From contig JAJRZO010000036.1 of assembly GCA_024275215.1 (NCBI GenBank), positions 1 through 7,892 of the forward strand: a DNA stretch of 7,892 nt, in the 5' to 3' direction. The stretch is from Candidatus Zixiibacteriota bacterium (lineage in GTDB: Bacteria; Zixibacteria; MSB-5A5; JAABVY01; JAHJOQ01). The position numbers and the translations under genes are program-made. Shown in pieces: positions 1-5,107 of the stretch; position 1 is the first letter of the stretch, and each line of letters opens with the position of its first letter. Under the pieces are notes generated by a model, which did no database searches, was not told where the DNA came from, and worked only from the letters and a program-made list of their open reading frames with translations.

Positions 1-1165
1 AGACCGAGCGCTCCTTCGGAGCAATATCATCCGGACTTTCATCCCCCGACTCTTTCGGATGTGAGATATTCGGCAAGCGCCGATACAATTCATCCCCATC
101 CGTTGTATGTGGTTTCTTCAATTCGTCCGAAGTCTCAACAACAGCCGGATCAATATCTATCTGCCCTGTTTCGATTTCGTGCGATGTCTTCTCCTCGGTG
201 ACAACAGCAGTTTTTCGTGTAGTATCCTGCTGCGTCGATGTAGCGTTGAATTCCTGCGGTGCGCCAGAGACGGCTGTTGGCGAATCTGTAACTTTCGTGA
301 TTTTTTCGGGATCACTCGGTTCTGTCGCGGGAGGAGCTGTCGCAACCGCTTGAGCAATGCTCGGCGATCCCGCGCTGGCCGCCGTCCGGTATTCATTCGA
401 ATGCTCAGGTGATGGCGTTGTGATTGACGGTTCAGCTACCTGTGCAGGCCGACTGACCGGAGTCGTCTCAGGTTTTCCTGCCTCCCCGGTCAACTGACTG
501 TCAGGATTTGTCATCGTGGAAACTGGTTCGGAAGCCGCAAGACTTGCATCCTCGACCTTCCGGGAAGCCTCTAATGCCTGAGGCGATTTCTTTGCTTTGT
601 CGAGCACCAGTTTGATGACATATTTCAGGGTGTCAAACACACCTTTGCCTGCCGAAGCGCATGCTTCAAATGTCTGCCAGTTATTTTCGTTCATCAGTTC
701 GTCGAGTTCCTGGACACTCATCACATCCGGAAGATCTCGTTTGTTGTACTGCAGCGCGAATGGCAGGTCATGCAGATCGATGCCATACTCTTCGAGATTC
801 TCTTTCAGGTTATTCAGGCTCTCGACATTTTCATCCGCTTTCGCTCTCTGAGAATCTGCGACGAAAACCACACCATCCACACCCCGCAGCACAAGTTTTC
901 TCGTCGCATTGTAGAAAACCTGTCCGGGGACAGTGTAGAGCTGGAACTTCGTAGTGAAACCGTTAATGTCTCCGATGTTTATCGGCAGAAAATCGAAGTA
1001 GAGTGTCCTGTCAGCGTCTGTGGCAAGACTTATCAGGTCGCCCTTGGTCTTGCCCGGAACTTTGCCGTGGATATACTGTAAGTTCGTTGTCTTGCCTGAC
1101 AGCCCCGGACCGTAGAAGACGATCTTGCAGCTGACTTCCCGAGTGTTGTAATTTATCACTACCAT
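1..1165 (-). CDS. mglA: MglA-type Ras-like GTPase with long disordered C-terminal tail (3' end outside window)
   Basis: Small cytoplasmic Ras-superfamily GTPase of the MglA family, a switch that sets cell polarity or motility in the bacteria where it has been studied. Translating from the ATG at 1165 gives 388 codons with no stop before the window edge. Residues 1-193 form the G domain: P-loop GPGLSGKT at 19-26, R53-T54 in the switch I region, TVPGQ at 78-82 replacing the usual DxxGQ (an MglA hallmark), NKRD at 141-144 and a G5-like ASAGKGV at 170-176. R53, T78 and Q82 sit at the same numbers as I recall for M. xanthus MglA, where they matter for GTP hydrolysis, so it is probably an active GTPase. 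From about 194 onward there are at least 195 residues rich in Pro, Thr, Ser, Ala and Glu, which MglA (about 195 aa in total) normally lacks. The start is 8 bases after the upstream roadblock gene and has only a weak Shine-Dalgarno site, so translation is probably coupled to that gene. The family call is firm; the cellular role is inferred. Confidence 0.95.
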   Translation of the reverse strand, partial: MVVINYNTREVSCKIVFYGPGLSGKTTNLQYIHGKVPGKTKGDLISLATDADRTLYFDFLPINIGDINGFTTKFQLYTVPGQVFYNATRKLVLRGVDGVVFVADSQRAKADENVESLNNLKENLEEYGIDLHDLPFALQYNKRDLPDVMSVQELDELMNENNWQTFEACASAGKGVFDTLKYVIKLVLDKAKKSPQALEASRKVEDASLAASEPVSTMTNPDSQLTGEAGKPETTPVSRPAQVAEPSITTPSPEHSNEYRTAASAGSPSIAQAVATAPPATEPSDPEKITKVTDSPTAVSGAPQEFNATSTQQDTTRKTAVVTEEKTSHEIETGQIDIDPAVVETSDELKKPHTTDGDELYRRLPNISHPKESGDESPDDIAPKERSV

Positions 1166-1173
1166 AATTTGGG

Positions 1174-1512
1174 TTACACCATTTTGATTTGTGACAACGC
1201 GTTTTTCATTTCGAGTCTGATGAGACCGATGTTGACATCTTTCTCAGCGGTCACAACCAGTATTCCTATATCATTCGATGAAAGGAACAGCTTGCCATTG
1301 TCCGCCTCAATCGTAACCTGCGACATGTTTTCCTCATTGAGCCTGTGCAGGGAGCTGTTGACATTAGCCGTAATAGATGCGGCAAGCGCACCAACCGTAT
1401 CTTCCTGAAATCTCGAATCGAGATCAGAGGCAATCACAATACCGTCGTGTCCGACGATCATACTCCCTGTGATCCCACTGGTGCGGTTGATATCTTCAAG
1501 TATTTCAAACAT
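1174..1512 (-). CDS. Single-domain roadblock/LC7 protein, MglB-like candidate GTPase partner
   Basis: A 112-residue protein that is almost entirely one roadblock/LC7 domain. The pattern is an N-terminal helix (FEILEDINRTSGI), a strand with GHDGIVIASD at about 15-24, a long helix with AALAASI-type residues, then two strands (MSQVTIEADNGKLFLSS and DIGILVVTAE) and a final helix. Roadblock proteins dimerise and bind small GTPases; in mglBA operons MglB is the GAP for MglA. Its position just 8 bases upstream of the MglA gene supports that partnership, but it is shorter than M. xanthus MglB and sequence alone cannot show GAP activity. An ATG at 1539 would add nine residues and overlap the previous gene by 35 bases. 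The ATG at 1512 is preferred because a strong GGAGG lies six bases before it and the overlap falls to 8 bases. Confidence 0.9.
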   Translation of the reverse strand: MFEILEDINRTSGITGSMIVGHDGIVIASDLDSRFQEDTVGALAASITANVNSSLHRLNEENMSQVTIEADNGKLFLSSNDIGILVVTAEKDVNIGLIRLEMKNALSQIKMV

Positions 1513-2464
1513 AACTTTCCTCCAGAATTTCATTGACACTCACATTGCCGTATCTCTGTTCGTAGATTCTTTCTATCATATCTGCTGCCTGATTCATCCT
1601 GACCTTTTCGAGTTCTTTGGAATTTCGGTCTGCGCAAACCAGCAGCCACATACCGCAAACTTCTGTCGCGTGAATTCTGAATGTATCAAGAGAAAGATCA
1701 AATGCCTGCAGTACTACATCGGAAACACGCCGGAGAGACGATTGTATTTGCTCGGTTATCAAAGTGCCAATAGGCGACCAAATATCCCTCAGCGCCAGTT
1801 CATCGCCGGAAAATGCCACGGGCAGACCATCCCTGTCGATCAACACCGCAAATTTCACCGCAGACAACTCGCAGACATGTCTGACTGCCGCATCAAATCC
1901 TTTCGGAGCCACATCCGGCTGCTCTTCTACCGGCTGGCCAATAACAATTCTCGGAGCATTGGGCTTGCCGATCACTTCTCGTCTGATTTCTTTAACCTCC
2001 GGCACAGGCTTTTGCTTTTTAACCGGGTCACGATAAGGCGTGATTGTTATTTTGCCGGCAGTCCGGGTCTCATTTTCAAACATGATCCTGAAAGCGGACA
2101 TCAACACAAACGGAGTCGTAAGTGTTTGCAGCAAAAGTGCGGGCTTGTAAGCCCATAAACCATTTGCAATGGCTGATCCGGGGCTGAGACCTTTCATAAG
2201 GAAAAGCAGTATCGCAAATGCAGTTCCAAGCGCGAGTCTGAATCCGACAGAAAGTATCGCCGCCGTAACGATATTGCGCATCGGGGGACTGCCGAGGAAA
2301 ACGAAAACCACGGCGCCGTAGAATATCAGCTCAGCCAGTATATACAGGGACAACGGTATGCCAAACTTTAGTCCGAGGTTACTGGGAAAAAATATCAGCG
2401 GAACAATCGCTACTATCAGAAATAGCAAGATCGTGTGCCTTGATTCTTGAGCATTTAGCTTCAT
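1505..2464 (-). CDS. Membrane-anchored roadblock/LC7 protein (four TM helices plus C-terminal roadblock domain)
   Basis: This 319-residue protein has two parts. Residues 1-130 contain four strongly hydrophobic segments (about 10-26, 35-57, 63-91 and 104-126). A charged and proline-containing linker follows (about 130-187). Residues about 190-305 match the roadblock/LC7 fold: helix FDAAVRHVCEL, strand FAVLIDRDGLPVAFSG, a long helix ending QIQSSLRRVSDV, strands around DTFRIHATEV and GMWLLVCAD, then a helix. This puts a GTPase-binding module on the inner membrane, facing the cytoplasm if the helix count is right. The gene starts four bases after the stop of the TPR-roadblock gene. The ATG at 2464 is preferred over the in-frame TTG at 2479 because AGAGGTG lies just before it. 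It may recruit the MglA-type GTPase to the membrane (inference). I recognise no named family for the TM part. Confidence 0.88.
   Translation of the reverse strand: MKLNAQESRHTILLFLIVAIVPLIFFPSNLGLKFGIPLSLYILAELIFYGAVVFVFLGSPPMRNIVTAAILSVGFRLALGTAFAILLFLMKGLSPGSAIANGLWAYKPALLLQTLTTPFVLMSAFRIMFENETRTAGKITITPYRDPVKKQKPVPEVKEIRREVIGKPNAPRIVIGQPVEEQPDVAPKGFDAAVRHVCELSAVKFAVLIDRDGLPVAFSGDELALRDIWSPIGTLITEQIQSSLRRVSDVVLQAFDLSLDTFRIHATEVCGMWLLVCADRNSKELEKVRMNQAADMIERIYEQRYGNVSVNEILEESYV
1519..1523 (-). promoter_or_regulatory. Shine-Dalgarno site deciding the start of the single-domain roadblock gene
   Basis: On the minus strand the sequence reads GGAGG followed by six bases (AAAGTT) and ATG at 1512. 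It is the best ribosome binding site in the cluster, and it lies between the possible start at 1539 and the one at 1512, favouring the latter. It sits inside the end of the preceding gene, so ribosomes finishing that gene can re-initiate here. Confidence 0.8.
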
Positions 2465-2468
2465 ATCA

Positions 2469-3341
2469 TCACCTCTCAACTTTCCTGAGAGAATCGTAAA
2501 GCCTGTTCACCTTCAACTTCAGAGAGCCGAGATTAACATCTGGCCGGCACCGAATGCCAAGGATTCGATCAGGCAGGGCAATGAGCGCCCATGTCCCACT
2601 GCTGTTTTCTATCATGAATTCTTTCCAGTCACCCATCTCTATCGTTCCGATTCCGGAGCGGACAAAACGACACGCTTCGGTCAGTGAAGCTGATATTGTT
2701 TTCAGGTCAAAACTGTCAGGAGCAATCGCCTCGCCGACAAGTCCATCGTAGTTTGTATAAAAGACGGCTTCGACTCCGGGAAATCTCGAAACCCTGTCGA
2801 GAATAGATTCATAAGTGACCGGCTCGTCTTCGCGGTCTTTCCTGTCAGGATCATCAGCTTTTTTCGCTTTCGGGGAAGATTTCAAAAGGGCATCCGCGCC
2901 CGCAAGTTTAGCTTTCTTCGATATTTGTCCTTCGCGGATTTTGTCTGCCAGAGATTTCAGGTATTCATTGTCAGGATCAGCAGACCTTAGTTCGCCGAGC
3001 CTTGCAGCAGCCTTCGAGTAAAATCCTTGTTCTATAAGGATTTCTGTCTCAAGAAGATCGGTTGCTCTGGAGCGGCCATCCAACCTGATTGCTTCGGTCA
3101 GCTCTTTCTCAGCCCAGTCATACATTTTGCGATCATGACTGATCCGAGCCATAACAAGGCGACCTGCACCATAATCAGGGTGCAACCGCAATCCTTGCAG
3201 GCAGACCCTGAAGGCTGCATCGAGTTCACCTTTCTTGCGTAAAGCCTCTGCCAAAGCAGCGAAAATCTGCGAGTGTGGGTTTTCTTCGAGAATAGCCTCA
3301 CACTTGCTGATACGCTCATCAATTGCAACAGTGTCTATCAT
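2469..3341 (-). CDS. TPR-roadblock fusion protein
   Basis: A 290-residue soluble protein. Residues about 8-140 are helical with TPR-like spacing: helix pairs around 25-56 (FAALAEALRKKGELDAAFRV, then a helix ending LHPDY), 60-90 (ending AIRLDG) and 93-125 (LLETEILIEQGFYSKAAARL, ending ADPDN). A Lys/Asp/Glu-rich linker spans about 140-174. Residues 176-288 form a roadblock/LC7 domain: helix YESILDRVSRFPGV, strand EAVFYTNYDGLVGEAI, helix ISASLTEACRFVRSGI, strands around KEFMIENSSGTWALIALPD and RILGIRCR, and a last helix SLKLKVNRLYDSLRKV. TPRs bind partner proteins, so it may be an adaptor linking the GTPase system to another complex (inference). AAGGA lies eight bases before the ATG. The gene begins 37 bases after the small membrane protein gene and ends four bases before the next one. 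Confidence 0.88.
   Translation of the reverse strand: MIDTVAIDERISKCEAILEENPHSQIFAALAEALRKKGELDAAFRVCLQGLRLHPDYGAGRLVMARISHDRKMYDWAEKELTEAIRLDGRSRATDLLETEILIEQGFYSKAAARLGELRSADPDNEYLKSLADKIREGQISKKAKLAGADALLKSSPKAKKADDPDRKDREDEPVTYESILDRVSRFPGVEAVFYTNYDGLVGEAIAPDSFDLKTISASLTEACRFVRSGIGTIEMGDWKEFMIENSSGTWALIALPDRILGIRCRPDVNLGSLKLKVNRLYDSLRKVER
2470..2476 (-). promoter_or_regulatory. Shine-Dalgarno site for the membrane-anchored roadblock gene
   Basis: The minus strand reads AGAGGTG, five bases before the ATG at 2464. It overlaps the TGA stop of the previous gene (AGG TGA), which implies translational coupling. It supports the ATG over the TTG fifteen bases upstream, which would place the start inside this site. 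Confidence 0.65.
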
Positions 3342-3378
3342 ATAAACTATCCTTAATACAGTCGGTGGTCTCCCGGAA

Positions 3379-3747
3379 TCAACTCAGGACCCTCTTGATT
3401 CTTGACACTCCAATCATCAATGTGCTGAGTCCGACCAGGCGTATCAGCATAATTACATTGTCGCTCACACTGGCAATCGAAAGCAGGTTTGTCAATCTGA
3501 CCACTTCGGCTATAATCAGAATCACGAATGAAATGGCTAATACCTGCCACGCCGATGCAAGCTCTCCGCCCTTCAGGCACGAGAATATCTTGAGGGCTAT
3601 GAATACACAAATTCCTGTCAGCAGAATCATCAGGATTCCCAGCAGAAGGGATGCTATCGATGAATCAGCCAGTCCGGTAGATGCGTCGGCGATGTCAGGC
3701 GCCATGAGCATCAACGCAAATATCGATGGTGGAAAGACTCTTTTCAT
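3379..3747 (-). CDS. Small membrane protein of unknown function
   Basis: I do not recognise this 122-residue protein. Residues 1-22 look like a signal peptide or first membrane helix (MKR, then a hydrophobic run, then ADIADA-like residues that could be a cleavage site). Three further hydrophobic segments follow at about 32-56, 65-87 and 96-115, with Lys/Arg at the C-terminus (RIKRVLS). A short polar KGGELASAW stretch sits between two helices. It has a good ribosome binding site (AGAGG, seven bases before the ATG) that overlaps the stop codon of the DUF4388 gene, so the two are probably translationally coupled. Co-transcription with the roadblock/MglA genes suggests it is a membrane partner of that system, for example of the four-helix roadblock protein. 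That is inference from position only. Uniform codon use and the coupled start make a real gene likely. Confidence 0.78.
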   Translation of the reverse strand: MKRVFPPSIFALMLMAPDIADASTGLADSSIASLLLGILMILLTGICVFIALKIFSCLKGGELASAWQVLAISFVILIIAEVVRLTNLLSIASVSDNVIMLIRLVGLSTLMIGVSRIKRVLS

Positions 3748-3757
3748 TTGAAAGCCT

Positions 3758-4948
3758 CTACAATACTGAGGTTCGTTTGCTCTCTTTCAGCACTCGGAAA
3801 ATATCCGTCTCAAGGTCGAACTTGGTGCTGACTTTCCGTTTTTCGGCGATTGGGAGAGAAATCTCCTTCTTTATCTCGGACTCGACCGAACGAAGTACGT
3901 TCACGCCCAGCAGAGACCTGACAATCGCCAGTTGTTCCGTCAGAATCCAGTTAAGCCCTGTAAGGAGCTTGTGAACTCTGGCTTCTCTCGGTATTTTCTG
4001 AATTGTTCTATGAAAACTCGCAAAATTCTCACGCGGATCAGAAGACCTGAAACTCGTGAAATGCGCCCACACGCCTTTCTGATATGTCGCGAGAAGCTCG
4101 TTCACCTTTGTGTTATCAGACCCAAGTTTTCGTTGAAGATTGCGGCGTATTGCATCGAAACATGCCGAATAGAGCTTCAGGATCAACCACCAGAGCTGCT
4201 CCTCTTCTTTCGGATCATTGATTTCATCCTCCGACCTGGGACCGATATTTTCGATCAGCTTCGCAGCCAGAAGCGCGTGTATCCCCCGATATGTCGGGAA
4301 CTCTCCAATCGGCGACACTGCAACAATATCACTCAGTGTCCTCTCGCCGTTGATCACTGAGAGCACATTGAACTGTTCGAGCGAAAGCGCAATTTCGTCT
4401 GATTTTACCTGAGGTGACATCACCGGCCTGAGCACTTCGTTCTCTTTCGGGAGCGACTTTCTGATTTCGAGCCATTCATCAATCCTGCGAGTTCCCTCCA
4501 TGATGACATTGATGGTAGACAGATTAACCATAATGTCTTTGATCTGAGGAAGCTTGCCTTCCTGAAAGATGAAATCCCCCGACTCCCACGAGAAAAGGTT
4601 GTAGACGATTTCCTCAACCTGTGATTTCAGGCACAATACGATTTCTTCGCGACTGAAAAGCTCCATATCGACAAGAGTCATTCCGATTCTCTTGCCGGAA
4701 CTTCTCTGCAGCATCAGTGCGCGCTCAAGATCAATCTTGCTGATTCGGCCTCGTCTCAACAGAAGGTTGCCGAGATAATCCTCTTCAGAGTTTCGCGATG
4801 ACGCATAGATAATGTTGCCATCCTTGAAGCATATTTCCTTCTGCGCTTCGCCCAGAGTTATCGAGAGCACACCTGTTTTCTTGCCAGTCGATAACAACTG
4901 CAGGATGTCTGGAAACGATATCGTTTTAAGGTTGCCGGTAAAGGCCAT
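3758..4948 (-). CDS. DUF4388 (PATAN) domain protein with C-terminal helical extension
   Basis: A 396-residue cytoplasmic protein. Residues 1-160 fit DUF4388/PATAN: FTGNLKTISFPDILQLLSTG at 3-22, KTGVLSI at 24-30, CFKDGNIIYASS at 40-51, and the late hallmark VEEIVYNLFSWESGDFIFQEG at about 111-131. Residues about 185-240 look like a small winged-helix-type segment (LEQFNVLSVINGERTLSDIVA, then a helix ending AAKLIENIG). Residues 245-396 are mostly helical and I do not recognise them. PATAN proteins are known as signalling adaptors in bacteria that also carry MglA/roadblock systems or two-component and chemotaxis-like regulators; the biochemical function is not settled. It is the first gene of the probable operon, 159 bases after comEC, and ends ten bases before the small membrane protein gene. 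The start has only a weak GGAAGTGGA-like site. Confidence 0.88.
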   Translation of the reverse strand: MAFTGNLKTISFPDILQLLSTGKKTGVLSITLGEAQKEICFKDGNIIYASSRNSEEDYLGNLLLRRGRISKIDLERALMLQRSSGKRIGMTLVDMELFSREEIVLCLKSQVEEIVYNLFSWESGDFIFQEGKLPQIKDIMVNLSTINVIMEGTRRIDEWLEIRKSLPKENEVLRPVMSPQVKSDEIALSLEQFNVLSVINGERTLSDIVAVSPIGEFPTYRGIHALLAAKLIENIGPRSEDEINDPKEEEQLWWLILKLYSACFDAIRRNLQRKLGSDNTKVNELLATYQKGVWAHFTSFRSSDPRENFASFHRTIQKIPREARVHKLLTGLNWILTEQLAIVRSLLGVNVLRSVESEIKKEISLPIAEKRKVSTKFDLETDIFRVLKESKRTSVL

Positions 4949-5032
4949 CCGAGTTCCACTTCCAAACGATTTTTAGCCAACATACTATTTCTCTATGGTT
5001 ATCGGGCGGAGCAGCTTCTATCTTAACCAAGA

Positions 5033-5059
5033 TGATGCAAAAGTGCCTATTGTGCATCA
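5033..5059. repeat. Inverted repeat TGATGCA-N13-TGCATCA
   Basis: TGATGCA at 5033-5039 is exactly mirrored by TGCATCA at 5053-5059. The arm centres are 20 bp apart, about two turns of DNA, which would suit a dimeric regulator upstream of the DUF4388 gene. A smaller ATCTT-AACC-AAGAT palindrome abuts it at 5020-5033. A 7-bp repeat in a 159-bp gap can arise by chance, so this is only a candidate operator. Confidence 0.35.
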
Positions 5060-5073
5060 GTTTGAAGTGAAAA

Positions 5074-5097
5074 GTGTGGGGAAGTTCCCTGAAGGGG
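5074..5097 (-). terminator. Possible weak terminator or hairpin after comEC
   Basis: Eleven bases after the comEC stop the minus strand reads CCCCTTCAGGGAACTTCCCC. It can fold as CCC-TTCA-GGG or as GGGA-ACT-TCCC, and the two hairpins share the GGG and so exclude each other. A short T run (CACACTTTT) follows. The stems are only three to four pairs long, so a true intrinsic terminator is doubtful. Confidence 0.22.
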
Positions 5098-5107
5098 TAA
5101 TCGGATG

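Larger units (their letters stand above)
4949..5107 (-). promoter_or_regulatory. Intergenic region between comEC and the roadblock/MglA cluster; probable promoter region
   Basis: This 159-base gap is the only sizeable non-coding stretch and the natural place for the promoter of the six-gene cluster. I could not find a convincing sigma-70 pair. A TAGTAT on the minus strand about 40 bases before the DUF4388 start could be a -10 element but has no good -35. The gap contains a 7-bp inverted repeat and short hairpins described separately. I see no open reading frame of note on the gene strand. Confidence 0.35.

Noticed and set aside
253..590. Possible tandem repeats in the MglA tail
   Set aside because: The Pro/Thr/Ser/Glu richness is compositional; no repeated unit is visible at DNA or protein level.
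107..1081. Several short plus-strand open frames
   Set aside because: They are shadows of the minus-strand MglA gene, whose P-loop, TVPGQ and NKRD motifs settle the coding strand.
1513..1539. Upstream ATG at 1539 as start of the single-domain roadblock protein
   Set aside because: The ATG at 1512 has GGAGG at ideal distance and begins the domain naturally; the longer form would overlap the previous gene by 35 bases.
1469..2158. Open frame of 229 codons on the plus strand
   Set aside because: It lies opposite two roadblock genes that have clear domain patterns and ribosome binding sites; its own product is rich in Cys, His and Arg with no recognisable fold.
2465..2479. TTG at 2479 as start of the membrane-anchored roadblock protein
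   Set aside because: The AGAGGTG ribosome binding site lies within those five codons and points to the ATG at 2464.
3323..3751. Open frame of 142 codons on the plus strand
   Set aside because: It is antisense to the small membrane protein gene, which has a coupled start and a sensible hydrophobic profile; the plus-strand product shows no family features.
3932..4360. Open frame of 142 codons on the plus strand
   Set aside because: It is antisense to the DUF4388 gene and has an unlikely composition with many Cys and Arg residues.
5001..5010. GC-rich ATCGGGCGGA as part of an RNA element or riboswitch in the gap
   Set aside because: No supporting stems or recognisable riboswitch core could be found in the 159 bases.
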